This document shows, piece by piece, positions 34,096-43,067 of a DNA stretch of 64,000 bases. Origin of the DNA: Bacillus inaquosorum KCTC 13429 (GTDB lineage: Bacteria > Bacillota > Bacilli > Bacillales > Bacillaceae); the NCBI RefSeq assembly GCF_000332645.1, contig NZ_AMXN01000004.1:434001-498000 (forward strand). The letters run 5' to 3'. The notes under the pieces are model-generated. The model made no database searches. It had not been told where the DNA came from and was given only the letters and a program-made list of their open reading frames with translations. Position numbers and translations under genes: made by a program. The stretch's first letter is position 1, and the number at the start of each line of letters is the position of its first letter.

Positions 34096-35211
34096 TTAAG
34101 CCCGTTCCTTTTCCTCTTTATTTAGATTCACTTGGAACGGATCGTTTTGGTGCTTTTGCTTTACAACAACCATTTGGCCGGGATATGCAAACTCGACACC
34201 TTCTGCGCCAAGGATTTCAATGATTTTATAGTTGATGTCCTCTCTAATATCGAGGTTTTCAGCCCAAACCGTTGTTTTTGTATAGAAGTTGAAAAATAAA
34301 TTGTAATAGCTGTCGGCAAACGTATCAAAATTGACCATGATCGTTTCATTATCAACGCCCTCATGCTCCAAGAGCATTGTTCTGAGAGAACGAATAGAGC
34401 GTTCAAGGTTCTCGATCGGCGTAGCGTAGGACACATGAATGGAAAACGTAATCTGGCGTTTGGTCATTCTTGTCCAGTTCGTGATCGCTTCCATCGACAG
34501 CGTAGAATTCGGCACCGTTACAAGCGCCCCCTGTGCTGTTCTGAATCTCGTGCTCCTGAAGGTAATATCCTCTACTGATCCGGTTACCGTCGACGTCTCC
34601 ACCCAGTCACCGATAGTAAACGGCTTCTCAGTAATAATAATGATCCCGCCGAAGAAGTTGCTGATGGTATCCTTCGCGGCAAGCGCAAAAGCCAGCCCGC
34701 CAAGACCAAGGCCCGCTACAAATCCGTTGACATCATAATTGAATTCCTGAGCGATCACACTGACACTGAGCGCAATAATGACAAAACGGAGCAATTTGGA
34801 TAAAAACGGCGCCAGAATATCATCCATGTCCAGCTCGAAGCGCTGATTCACCTTATGGAAGATAAACGAAGACGTTGCGGTTAAATTACAAAGCCCCCAG
34901 CACAAGAGCGCCACAATCAGTGAACGGTATATTTTGCTGATGACCGGCATTTGCTCGTCTAAAAACGGTGAATAGCGGATCGCTAAAAACAGCCCCAAGG
35001 CAACAAAAAACCATCTGGCCGGCTTGTCAAACGCAAGTACCACCTGTTTGAAAATTTCTGTTTTCGGCCGGTTTGTCAAATTAAAAAGCAGATTAAAGAA
35101 ATATCTTGTAAACAGTTTTCTAAGTATAAGAAACACCAGCAAAATCGCCAAGCTGATGCCGATTTGTATGATTTTATCAAGCGTGAAATATTGCTGCAGA
35201 TAATCTGGCAT
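34096..35211 (-). CDS. yhdY: YhdY, MscS-type mechanosensitive channel
   Basis: A 371-residue small-conductance mechanosensitive channel homolog. Four to five N-terminal helices are followed by the pore-lining segment NGFVAGLGLGGLAFALAAKD and the beta-domain start NFFGGIIIITEKPFTIGDWV. The C-terminal cytoplasmic domain ends in a charged tail. It opens on membrane tension during osmotic downshock. YhdY is one of three MscS-type proteins in B. subtilis. Confidence 0.93.
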   Translation of the reverse strand: MPDYLQQYFTLDKIIQIGISLAILLVFLILRKLFTRYFFNLLFNLTNRPKTEIFKQVVLAFDKPARWFFVALGLFLAIRYSPFLDEQMPVISKIYRSLIVALLCWGLCNLTATSSFIFHKVNQRFELDMDDILAPFLSKLLRFVIIALSVSVIAQEFNYDVNGFVAGLGLGGLAFALAAKDTISNFFGGIIIITEKPFTIGDWVETSTVTGSVEDITFRSTRFRTAQGALVTVPNSTLSMEAITNWTRMTKRQITFSIHVSYATPIENLERSIRSLRTMLLEHEGVDNETIMVNFDTFADSYYNLFFNFYTKTTVWAENLDIREDINYKIIEILGAEGVEFAYPGQMVVVKQKHQNDPFQVNLNKEEKERA

Positions 35212-35299
35212 GACAGTCTCCCCTCTATCTCAATCGAATGTTTATTATACTAAAAGATTCGTAAAGATGCTCTTCTAAATGTCTCTTTGCAGCACAAAA

Positions 35300-35318
35300 C
35301 CCCGGCGGAACGCCGGGG
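35300..35318 (-). terminator. Terminator of yhdX
   Basis: Stem CCCCGGCG/CGCCGGGG with loop GAA, then TTTTGTG on the minus strand. Confidence 0.85.
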
Positions 35319-35361
35319 CCAATTCTCAATTCATCTTTTCAGCCAGATTCAATAGGGACAG

Positions 35362-35469
35362 TCACTTACTTTTTTTCGTTTGTGTCTGATCAAGGAGAGT
35401 TGCTTTTTGCATTTCAGCATCCGTTTCGGCTTTAATTCTTTCCTCCACTCTAATTCTCCCTTTTCCCAT
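35362..35469 (-). CDS. yhdX: YhdX, 35-residue basic peptide
   Basis: ATG at 35469 with AAGGAGGCG about 7 bases upstream. The peptide starts MGKGRIRVEERIKAETDAEM and ends QTKKSK. It is a single charged helix without a membrane segment; the function is unknown. Position and length match 168 yhdX. It has its own terminator. Confidence 0.8.
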   Translation of the reverse strand: MGKGRIRVEERIKAETDAEMQKATLLDQTQTKKSK

Positions 35470-35702
35470 GATCTCGCCTCCTTTTTTGCTATTATAAAGG
35501 ATCAGAATTTGTTGTGAACATGTCGAAAGACCTAATTTTCTGCCGAAATATGCTCTAATACGCTGAGTGTCTTTTTTTAGTTATACGCAACGCTCAGCCC
35601 GGACGATTCCGATCTGGCAGAAAAAATTCACCAGTTTGTATCGCCGCGCATATATGGATTTGATACAATAACAGAAATGCCCATACGAGGAGCTGACTGA
35701 GC

Positions 35703-36434
35703 TTGTACACCATTGCCCATCGCGGAGCATCCGGCTACGCTCCGGAAAATACGATTGCCGCCTTTGACCTTGCGGTGAAAATGAATGCAGATATGATCGA
35801 ACTGGATGTCCAGCTTACTAAAGACAGGCAGATTGTCGTGATACACGATGACAGGGTTGACCGAACAACAAACGGATCAGGTTTTGTTAAGGATTTTACA
35901 TTGGAGGAATTGCAAAAGCTCGATGCAGGAAGCTGGTACGGCCCCGCTTTTCAGGGAGAGCGTATTCCAACCTTGGAAGCGGTGCTCAAGCACTACCACA
36001 AAAAAATCGGCCTTTTAATTGAATTAAAAGGCCATTCATCTCAAGTCGGAATTGAAGAAGAAGTGGGACAGCTGTTAGGGCAATTTTCTTTTTCTATTAA
36101 TAATATTGTCCAATCCTTTCAGTTCCGCTCCGTCCAGCGGTTCCGCGAGCTTTATCCATCGATTTCGACAGCAGTCATTACAAGGCCCAATTTTGGCATG
36201 CTATCCAGAAATCAGCTGAAGGCCTGCCAATCTATCGCAAACTATGTCAATATAAAATACACACGACTCAACCGGCTAATGATCGCTTCCGCCCATAAAA
36301 GCGGCTTAAAAGTATTTGCATGGACTGTCAATAATCAAAAGGCAGCAGCAAAATTACAAGCCATGGGCGTGGACGGCATCGTAACAGACTACCCGGATTT
36401 CATCAAAAAGGATGGCAAACATGAAAATATATAG
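35703..36434 (+). CDS. yhdW: YhdW, glycerophosphodiester phosphodiesterase
   Basis: A 243-residue GDPD TIM barrel. It starts YTIAHRGASGYAPENTIAAF (catalytic HRG and E of PEN), followed by IELDVQLTKDRQIVVIHD (metal-binding E/D and catalytic His) and FAWTVNN near the end. It cleaves glycerophosphodiesters to glycerol-3-phosphate and an alcohol. It lacks a signal peptide, so it is cytosolic, unlike GlpQ. The TTG start follows CGAGGAGCTGAC. It overlaps the first fluoride-channel gene by 14 bases. Confidence 0.93.
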   Translation: MYTIAHRGASGYAPENTIAAFDLAVKMNADMIELDVQLTKDRQIVVIHDDRVDRTTNGSGFVKDFTLEELQKLDAGSWYGPAFQGERIPTLEAVLKHYHKKIGLLIELKGHSSQVGIEEEVGQLLGQFSFSINNIVQSFQFRSVQRFRELYPSISTAVITRPNFGMLSRNQLKACQSIANYVNIKYTRLNRLMIASAHKSGLKVFAWTVNNQKAAAKLQAMGVDGIVTDYPDFIKKDGKHENI

Positions 36435-36816
36435 CGCGGTTTTTATCGGAGGCGCGCTTGGCGCCTGCCTCCGATACGGATTAAACATGTGGATGCACAC
36501 CGGTCCGTTCCCGGCAGCAACCTGGCTGGAAAACGCGGCAGGCAGCCTTCTATTAGGCATTCTGACCGGCTTTTTTATGGTCAGGGCAAAACGCCCTCTG
36601 CTGTCGGCTTTTTTAGGCACAGGTTTTTGCGGCGGCTTTACAACAATGTCCACATTTTCTAAAGAAACGGTGATGCTTTTGCAAACACAATCCTCACTGG
36701 CTGTTTTGTATATGGCAGTCTCATTGATATCAGGAATCGTTCTTGCGCTGATTGGTGTTCTGGCGGGACGGCGCATTGCAGGCATTCAGCAAAGAAAGGG
36801 GCTGCAGGAAAGATGA
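36421..36816 (+). CDS. CrcB/FluC fluoride channel subunit 1
   Basis: A 131-residue CrcB/FluC protein with four helices. Family motifs are [28 protein letters not shown] and [15 protein letters not shown], which includes the Phe and Ser/Thr pore residues. It works with the next gene as an oppositely oriented heterodimer that exports fluoride. ATG 36421 follows AAGGATGG; an ATG 9 bases upstream is in frame. The two 168 genes here are yhdU and yhdV; I do not assign which is which. No fluoride riboswitch was seen. Confidence 0.9.
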   Translation: MKIYSAVFIGGALGACLRYGLNMWMHTGPFPAATWLENAAGSLLLGILTGFFMVRAKRPLLSAFLGTGFCGGFTTMSTFSKETVMLLQTQSSLAVLYMAVSLISGIVLALIGVLAGRRIAGIQQRKGLQER

Positions 36817-37169
36817 CACTAGCAGGTATCTTCATAGCGGGCGGACTTGGTGCGATGCTGCGCTTCTGGCTTGGCAATGTCATAACCGCCAAAACCAAAG
36901 GCCTCAGCCTGCCCATTGGCATATTAACAGTTAATATTTTCGGAGCTCTCGGGCTCGGCATGTTTACAGGGCTTCACGTTACGAATGCTTCGGCCTCCCT
37001 CATCATCGGCACGGGATTTTTTGGCGCCTTTACGACCTTTTCCACTTTCAGTGTTGAAAGTGTTCAGCTCCTGCTGGCCAAACGCGTAATGGAAAGCATC
37101 CTGTACATCGCCCTGACGCTTTGCGGGTCGCTTTTGGCATTTTGGTGCGGCTGGACAATCGCAGCGTAA
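36813..37169 (+). CDS. CrcB/FluC fluoride channel subunit 2
   Basis: 118 residues, four helices, motifs [29 protein letters not shown] and [15 protein letters not shown]. It overlaps the previous gene by 4 bases (ATGA). Paired genes encoding opposite-topology halves are common for FluC in Bacilli. The complex removes fluoride passively across the membrane. Confidence 0.9.
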   Translation: MTLAGIFIAGGLGAMLRFWLGNVITAKTKGLSLPIGILTVNIFGALGLGMFTGLHVTNASASLIIGTGFFGAFTTFSTFSVESVQLLLAKRVMESILYIALTLCGSLLAFWCGWTIAA

Positions 37170-37202
37170 AAAAACCTTGAGCTTATTTCTCGCTCAAGGT
37201 TG
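37166..37202. terminator. Bidirectional terminator between fluC2 and yhdT
   Basis: Stem AACCTTGAGC/GCTCAAGGTT with a 9-base loop, A/T runs on both sides. The yhdT stop is inside. Confidence 0.85.
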
Positions 37203-38568
37203 CACTGTTCAGCATTACAGGCTCGGGCATCGGCAGCGTATGGTGCGCTGTAACCCCGATTGTACTGCCGGCCTCTTCTTTTATATCAATTTGCTTGATT
37301 AATCGGCCCTCCATCTTCAGCACCTTTATCGTATATGAACCGATGCGGATGGATTCACCAGCCTCAATATCGATGTTTTCTTTCAATATCAGCCCGCCGA
37401 TCGTATCGACGTCTTCTTGAATCGATGCGCCAAGAAGGCTGTTCACCTGATCAATTCGAACCTTTCCATCCATCACATAATGGCGGTCGCCAAGCTTTTG
37501 GATCAGCGGCTGTTCATCTTCATCAAATTCATCCCTGATCTCGCCGACAATTTCCTCAAGAATATCCTCAGTCGTCACAAGTCCCGAGGTCCCTCCGTAT
37601 TCATCCGACAATATGGCCATATGAATGCGTTCGCGCTGCATTTTAATCAGCAAATCATGAACCGGGATGGTTTCAATCACTTCGATTACGGGCCGCACAT
37701 ACGGATGAATCGTCATCTTCATTCGTTCCTCTTCTGTCATAAACAGCAAATCAGAAAACAAATGCTTCGTATTGACCAAACCGATGACACTGTCTTTGTC
37801 CCCGTCTGTGACAGGCCAGCGCGTGTATTTTTCCTTCAGCATGACTTCAAGCATCTCAGCCATCGTCATCTCTGTTGACACAGCGGCCATTTCCTTCCGC
37901 GGTATCATAATTTCTTTGGCGATCCGATTATCAAATTCAAAAATCTTATTCACATATTTATATTCAGACGGATTAATCTCTCCGTTTTTTAAGCTCTCAG
38001 ACAACAGCATTCTAAGTTCTTCCTCAGAATGGGAACCATCATGTTCTGACGCAGGCTTTAAACCGAACATGCCGCATAAAAGCCGCGCCGATCCATTGAG
38101 GATCCAAATAAACGGAAACAGGAGCAAATAGAATAAACGCAATGGACCAGCTATCAGCAAGGTCAGCTGTTCTGCCTTTTGAATCGCGACCGTTTTCGGG
38201 GCCAGTTCACCCACAACAACGTGCAGGAACGTGATCAAGGCGTACGCGACTGCAAAAGAGACTGCATGAGAAACCGATTCCGGCAGGCCGAGCGGTTCAA
38301 ACAATGGTTGCAGCAGCCGTTCAAATGCCGGCTCCCCCAGCACGCCGAGTCCGATTGATGTCAATGTAATGCCCAGCTGGGATGCGGATAAATATTCATC
38401 CAAATCTGTAATGACACGCTTTGCGAGTATCGCCCGTTTGTTTCCTTCCGTTATAAGCTGATCAATTCTGGATCTCCTTACTCTAACAATCGCAAACTCG
38501 CTTGCAACGAAAAACGCGGTTAAAGCAATGAGCACGCCAATTAAAATCAGACTGTCAATATCGTCCAT
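37183..38568 (-). CDS. yhdT: YhdT, CNNM/CorC-type membrane protein
   Basis: A 461-residue hemolysin C/CorC-like protein. The N-terminal DUF21 domain has four hydrophobic helices (residues about 1-170; [35 protein letters not shown]). A CBS pair follows (about 205-330; [31 protein letters not shown]), then a CorC_HlyC domain. Relatives such as MpfA/YhdP export Mg2+ or protect against Mg2+ excess. It is a close paralog of YhdP at 46740. Its start codon is separated from its Shine-Dalgarno by a hairpin (separate entry). In-frame TAA just before ATG 38568 fixes the start. Confidence 0.94.
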   Translation of the reverse strand: MDDIDSLILIGVLIALTAFFVASEFAIVRVRRSRIDQLITEGNKRAILAKRVITDLDEYLSASQLGITLTSIGLGVLGEPAFERLLQPLFEPLGLPESVSHAVSFAVAYALITFLHVVVGELAPKTVAIQKAEQLTLLIAGPLRLFYLLLFPFIWILNGSARLLCGMFGLKPASEHDGSHSEEELRMLLSESLKNGEINPSEYKYVNKIFEFDNRIAKEIMIPRKEMAAVSTEMTMAEMLEVMLKEKYTRWPVTDGDKDSVIGLVNTKHLFSDLLFMTEEERMKMTIHPYVRPVIEVIETIPVHDLLIKMQRERIHMAILSDEYGGTSGLVTTEDILEEIVGEIRDEFDEDEQPLIQKLGDRHYVMDGKVRIDQVNSLLGASIQEDVDTIGGLILKENIDIEAGESIRIGSYTIKVLKMEGRLIKQIDIKEEAGSTIGVTAHHTLPMPEPVMLNSATLSEK

Positions 38569-38609
38569 TTAACCTTATCCTCTCATCAAAGGATAAGGAG
38601 TCACCTCCT
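38569..38609 (-). promoter_or_regulatory. Shine-Dalgarno and start of yhdT bridged by a hairpin
   Basis: On the minus strand AGGAGGTG (38609-38602) is followed by ACT, a 9-bp stem (38598-38590 with 38581-38573; core CCTTATCC/GGATAAGG, 8-base loop), TTAA and then ATG 38568. The linear distance is 33 bases; with the hairpin excluded it is 7. The 3' arm also contains AAGG 4 bases before ATG, a weaker competing site. Confidence 0.7.
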
Positions 38610-38656
38610 GATATAATCATTTTTCCTTAACATTGAGGTACGCGGTGTATTGTTGC

Positions 38657-38677
38657 CTAAGCAGAGGGCCCCATCAT
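38657..38677 (-). CDS. Possible upstream leader peptide of yhdT
   Basis: TTGGAGGTGGT precedes ATGATG (38677-38672), which opens a frame of five or six codons, (M)MGPSA, closed by TAG at 38659-38657. It lies 88 bases before the yhdT start. The ribosome site is strong for so short a frame. Its role, if any, would be regulatory. Confidence 0.35.
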   Translation of the reverse strand: MMGPSA

Positions 38678-38764
38678 ACCACCTCCAAGTCAAAGTTTGA
38701 TTATAAATTGTATATTTTATTGTAACACAACTCATTCCAAAAATGATTTTTAATTTTTAGACTT

Positions 38765-39307
38765 TTAGAAACGGACGGAATCATTAACGCTCAGTTCAAT
38801 CCCGAGTTCTACCGTTTGTTCTTTACCGAGCAAATTTAGCTGGACTTTTGCTCTTTTTTTGCGTTTATCAATTTTTTTAATGGTGCCTTCCAGCCCGTGA
38901 AGAGGTCCTGAGACCACATAAACTTTGGATTCCTCTATTTTAATCTTCGAATAGCTGATAATGTCGCCTTTTTCTATCAATTTAAATAAAACGCTCATTT
39001 CCTCTTCTCTTATTTGACAATAATATTCCCCGGCTTCTTTAGTGTAACAGCTGCCATTATTTACGAATCGATAGAAGTCAGGAATTGAACGCATTTTATG
39101 TAACATGTTGCCATTCATCCTTGTTTTGATAAGTACGTAGCCCGGAAATAATGTTTTCATGACATGATAAATTTTCCCTTTTCTTCGTTCGGGCACAACC
39201 CTCCTCGGGACCATTGAATAAAGTGTATCCGCATCAAAATACATGCTCAAATACTTTTGGACAATTTCTTCTTTTCCGCTTTCAACAAAGATTGCATACC
39301 AGTTCAT
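38765..39307 (-). CDS. loaP: LoaP-type NusG paralog (processive antiterminator)
   Basis: A 180-residue specialised NusG: an N-terminal NGN domain (MNWYAIFVESGKEEIVQKYL, KTLFPGYVLIKTRM, RSIPDFYRFV) and a C-terminal KOW domain (VYVVSGPLHGLEGTIKKIDK). LoaP proteins in Bacillus promote readthrough of long polyketide operons, notably difficidin and macrolactin in B. velezensis, by recognising an RNA hairpin in the leader. TTGGAGGATAATATCAA precedes the ATG. It lies between yhdT and yhdR, where 168 as I recall has no such gene. The only polyketide gene nearby is the AT-ER at 43068-45302. Confidence 0.8.
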   Translation of the reverse strand: MNWYAIFVESGKEEIVQKYLSMYFDADTLYSMVPRRVVPERRKGKIYHVMKTLFPGYVLIKTRMNGNMLHKMRSIPDFYRFVNNGSCYTKEAGEYYCQIREEEMSVLFKLIEKGDIISYSKIKIEESKVYVVSGPLHGLEGTIKKIDKRKKRAKVQLNLLGKEQTVELGIELSVNDSVRF

Positions 39308-40278
39308 TTGATATTATCCTCCAAGTAAAATAGAAATATCTCATTTTAATGTCGGCGCCATCTCTTTGATCGGCAAAACAGCAGCTGCTCGACTGTGCAC
39401 AGCATCTGGATTTATTCTGTCCCAATCTAGATGCGCAGCCTTGTTTTTCAACAAATTTTCACTGAGGTACCGGACATGGATTCGTTTTCAAGCAGATCTT
39501 AATTCAATTGTTCCGCCTTTATACCATCGGGGAGGGAGAATGCATAAAACAAAATTCGTCTGCGATGGTATAACACAAAGCCGATGTTTTTTATTTTTCC
39601 GTTAAGCGGCGGCTTGTGCTTCTGATCCTTCGATCTAAGCTTTAAGATCCTCCTAATCACACAGTGCTGCCAGCGTCAGCTTTTGCCTGGAGCCAGTTTA
39701 CGTATATTATCATTACCCTCATCAATTTCTGGATAAGTTCTTTATCAGCAAAACAGCGGCCAGCACGGGCACCACAAAGTGAAAAAGTATTGGAACTGTT
39801 CACACCACTATCGCATTGTCATATCTTAAATCAAGGGTATCTCTGATGTATTTAAAACTGCAAAATCCTTATAAAATTCATCTATGAAGACGAGTCCGGA
39901 GAACATACGGGCCAGTCTTTCTGCTTCTGAGGATGGCTGCAGGAGCACTGTCGGAGCATTCGATGTCGGATATAATCGCATGTTTTCTTCTCAGTACTTC
40001 CCTGACTAAAACTGGAGGCGGATATGAATTTTCACTCAGATTCAGCTTGATGGCTCTGCTACCTTTTATGGGCTGGCATGCAGATACATACGGGTCATCA
40101 GTTTGATATGAGGCAAAGTGACAGGCATGTCTTACAATCCTTAACTATTAAAATCTAGCAATTATATACATAAGTTTGAAGAAATGTTATGATTACCGTA
40201 TCAAAATTTCAGAAAATGTTAAATGGTCAGTTTTTGTTTACTTTTGGATGTCAGTTTATTAATAAAGGAGTACTATCA
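39308..40278. other. Gene-poor stretch with two adjacent inverted repeats
   Basis: About 970 bases without a recognisable gene. Inverted repeat 1 is TATACCATCG (39530-39539) with CGATGGTATA (39563-39572), loop 23 bases. Repeat 2, directly beside it, is CACAA(A)GCCG (39574-39583) with CGGCTTGTG (39610-39618). They lie 220-310 bases upstream of loaP and may be part of its leader. An open frame at 39933-40106 (57 codons, beginning MAAGALSEHSMSDIIACFLL) has no ribosome site and resembles nothing I know. The stretch may be decayed coding DNA. Confidence 0.4.
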
Positions 40279-41697
40279 GTGATTGAACTCACGCCGCTAC
40301 TGAATGAAAAATCGAATATCCCTTTGTACATACAACTGTACCAATACATACGCGAGGAAATCGTATCGGGGAGAATCAAACAGGATACAAGGCTTCCATC
40401 AATCAGAAATCTATCAGTATATTTAAAAATCAGCAGAACGCCTATCGCTGATGCCTATGAACTATTGCTAGAAGAGGGATACATCAGAAGCAAGCCTAGA
40501 AGCGGTTTTTACGCTGTTTCACCGGAAACCATATCGGTTTTGCAAACTGAAGCTTCCAGAGAACCCAAAGAAGAGAACCCCAAAAATCAAATTGCGAGTT
40601 TCGACTTTCATTATGACCATGTCGATCTCTATCATTTCCCTTTTAAAAAATGGAAAAAATGGAGCAGTTTATGTTTAACGTCTGAAAATCTTCATCTGCT
40701 CCAAAAAAACGCTGACTTGCAGGGTGAATATGGCTTACGAAAGGAAGTTGCTTCGTACTTGCATCAAGTACGGGGGGTGTGCTGTTCACCAGATCAAATT
40801 ATAATCAGTGCAGGAACCTATCATTCACTTCAGCTTTTGTTTCATCTACTGAAGGATGATGTCAAAATAGTAGGTACTGAAGAAGCTGTGAACATTGGAG
40901 TAAAAGCAATATTCGAACAATACTCATCCTTCAGCTATCGCTCAATAACCCTGGAGTCTGATGGCATTAGTATGGAAGATTTATATAATAGCCAGGCTCA
41001 AGCCGTTTATGTAACCCCCTCTCATCAATTCCCTTTTGGTATGACGTTTTCGATTAAAAAGCGAATGGAGTTGCTGCAGTGGGCTTATGAAAAAAACGCT
41101 TACATAATCGAAAATGACTATGACAGCGAATTCCGTTTTAATGGACGTCCGCTCCCGGCGCTCCAAAGTCTAGATAAGCATGATAGGGTGATTTATATCG
41201 GTACTTTCTCGAGGATTTTGTCACCTTCTTTCAGAATCAGTTATCTCATCCTACCCCGCTCTTTGTTTCACCGCTTTCAGCAGCAGACACACAGCTATAA
41301 TCAGATTGTGTCCCCTATATTGCAAAAGACACTCCAATTGTTTATGGAATCAAATGATTTTGCAAGGCACATGCGGAAAATGCGACATTTATACCAAAAG
41401 AAACATGATATTTTAGTTGATGCGGTAAATTATTTCTTTAAGGATCAAGCAGACATTTCCGGGCAGGGGTCAGGCTTACATATTTTGTTGAAAGTAAAGA
41501 ATGGTATGACTGAAAATGAATTGATTCTTGCCGCGAAAAAAGAGGGCATCAACGTGTACCCATCATCCATTTATCATCTGGAATCGTCATCGGCATCATC
41601 CGCTGCCGTTCTGCTAGGATTTGGTGCATTATCTGAAGAAACGATAAAGCAAGGTATAAAAAAGCTGGCAAAGGCTTGGAGAATCAAACAAATATAA
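40279..41697 (+). CDS. MocR/GntR-type regulator lacking the PLP lysine
   Basis: A 472-residue MocR-type protein. The GntR winged helix is at about residues 10-80 (IPLYIQLYQYIREEIVSGRI, LPSIRNLSVYLKISRTPIAD), joined to a fold-type I aminotransferase-like domain (VTPSHQFPFGMTFSIKKR, ENDYDSEFRF). The Schiff-base segment normally GTFSK reads GTFSRILSPSFR: residue 312 is Arg (codon AGG at 41212-41214). The equivalent residue in GabR is Lys312, and paralog YhdI below keeps Lys. So covalent PLP binding is probably lost. GTG 40279 follows AAAGGAG by 8 bases. The target is unknown; divergent from loaP. Confidence 0.85.
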   Translation: MIELTPLLNEKSNIPLYIQLYQYIREEIVSGRIKQDTRLPSIRNLSVYLKISRTPIADAYELLLEEGYIRSKPRSGFYAVSPETISVLQTEASREPKEENPKNQIASFDFHYDHVDLYHFPFKKWKKWSSLCLTSENLHLLQKNADLQGEYGLRKEVASYLHQVRGVCCSPDQIIISAGTYHSLQLLFHLLKDDVKIVGTEEAVNIGVKAIFEQYSSFSYRSITLESDGISMEDLYNSQAQAVYVTPSHQFPFGMTFSIKKRMELLQWAYEKNAYIIENDYDSEFRFNGRPLPALQSLDKHDRVIYIGTFSRILSPSFRISYLILPRSLFHRFQQQTHSYNQIVSPILQKTLQLFMESNDFARHMRKMRHLYQKKHDILVDAVNYFFKDQADISGQGSGLHILLKVKNGMTENELILAAKKEGINVYPSSIYHLESSSASSAAVLLGFGALSEETIKQGIKKLAKAWRIKQI

Positions 41698-41727
41698 AAA
41701 GCTAACAGCACGCACTGTTAGCTTTCT
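41696..41727 (+). terminator. Terminator after the MocR gene
   Basis: Stem AAAAAGCTAACAG/CTGTTAGCTTT with a 6-base loop. Confidence 0.75.
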
Positions 41728-41849
41728 AGCTAGCTTATTCATGTGTTGGATATCTTCTTCAAATCTCATCAGCCGGTTGTATCGAGGAAACAAAGATATG
41801 ACAATCGCGCTCCTTTTAAGGCTAATTGTTCATCCACTTGCTTCACTCT

Positions 41850-43031
41850 TTACACAAAATCTTTATATAAGGCAATAAAGATATCCCGTGAGTTTTTAAT
41901 CTGTTCTATCGGCACACTGAAGGATAAACGGAAGTGCCCTTTCATTCCAAAGCCGCTGCTCGGCACGATTAATAATTTGTATTTTTGGGCAGCATGCACG
42001 CAAAATGCGACTTCATCTTCAATTGGCGATTTCGGAAACACAAAGAAGCCGCCCTTCGGCATTTCAAATTCAAAGCCGGCTTCTTTTAAAATGCCGACCA
42101 TTAAATCCCTGCGCTCTTTATAAGCGCTTGCGTCGACTCTTAAATCATCCATTCTTGCCACAGCCCGCTGCATCATGACAGGCGCATTCACAAATCCAAG
42201 CGTTCGATTACAGAACACAAAAGCGTTGATCAAAAGGGCGGCATCCGGCATCTTGCTGTCTAATCCGATATACCCGAGCCGCTCTCCGGCTATGCCGAGA
42301 TCCTTACTGAATGAGCTCGCCAAAATCACACGATGATACGATTGAAACGGATTTGCCAGCTCTTCATCATAGATTAATTGACTGTACGGTTCATCAAACA
42401 GCACATAAATCGTCTGTCCGCTCTTCTCTTCTATTTCTTTTAATAAAGCGCCTAAATCATCTATATTTTTCTGGCTGAGAACAGTGCCTGTCGGGTTATG
42501 AGGTGTATTGAGAATCAGCCCTTTCGTCTTTGAGGTAATCGATTGTCTCACCGCCTCAATATCAATCTCAAACCGGGACGTCAACGGGCAGCTGACAGCT
42601 TTTCCCCCGTAGTTCTCAATATACAATTTATACTCGGCAAAATAAGGTGCGAGAATAATAACCTCTTCACCCGGATTTACGATACTTTTTAACGCGACAT
42701 TCAATGCGCCGCCTGCGCCTACCGTCATGACGACTCGCTCCGCCGAGAACTCGGCTTTAAAACGGGACCCCAGAAATTGCGCGACTTTTTCTCTTGCTGC
42801 CGGAAGCCCTTGATTTTGTATGTATCCGTGATTGCCTTTGGCAGCTTCCTCTATTAATGCTCTCTTAAAAGCTTCAGGCGGTTCAACAACCGGATTTCCG
42901 ATTGAAAAATCAAACACCTGGTTATCCCCGAACTCTTTCTTCAGCCTTGCGCCTTCATCAAACAGCTTGCGGATCCATGATCCTTTATTTAAGTTTTCTT
43001 CAACTTCCCGGGATAACCCAGCCAATTTCAT
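41850..43031 (-). CDS. yhdR: YhdR, aspartate aminotransferase family
   Basis: A 393-residue fold-type I aminotransferase. The PLP lysine is in [19 protein letters not shown] near residue 238, preceded by [10 protein letters not shown] and [12 protein letters not shown], and FRLSFSVP carries the substrate-carboxylate Arg. ATG 43031 follows GGAAGGGACAG; an in-frame codon 15 bases upstream is possible. In 168 this is a monocistronic gene of uncertain substrate. Here the AT-ER gene ends only 36 bases upstream on the same strand, so the two are probably co-transcribed. Confidence 0.92.
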   Translation of the reverse strand: MKLAGLSREVEENLNKGSWIRKLFDEGARLKKEFGDNQVFDFSIGNPVVEPPEAFKRALIEEAAKGNHGYIQNQGLPAAREKVAQFLGSRFKAEFSAERVVMTVGAGGALNVALKSIVNPGEEVIILAPYFAEYKLYIENYGGKAVSCPLTSRFEIDIEAVRQSITSKTKGLILNTPHNPTGTVLSQKNIDDLGALLKEIEEKSGQTIYVLFDEPYSQLIYDEELANPFQSYHRVILASSFSKDLGIAGERLGYIGLDSKMPDAALLINAFVFCNRTLGFVNAPVMMQRAVARMDDLRVDASAYKERRDLMVGILKEAGFEFEMPKGGFFVFPKSPIEDEVAFCVHAAQKYKLLIVPSSGFGMKGHFRLSFSVPIEQIKNSRDIFIALYKDFV

Positions 43032-43067
43032 CTGTCCCTTCCGCACTTAAAAATTAAAATTCTATCT

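Noticed and set aside
36100-36420. Fluoride riboswitch before the crcB/fluC pair
   Set aside because: The fluC genes start inside or against yhdW. No crcB-motif pseudoknot pattern was seen there or in the yhdW upstream region.
39664-39846. 60-codon rightward frame upstream of the MocR gene
   Set aside because: No ribosome site, no recognisable protein, in a degenerate region.
39933-40106. 57-codon rightward frame as a polyketide or transposase remnant
   Set aside because: It looks faintly protein-like but matches no family I know and lacks a start signal. Recorded only as possible decayed DNA.
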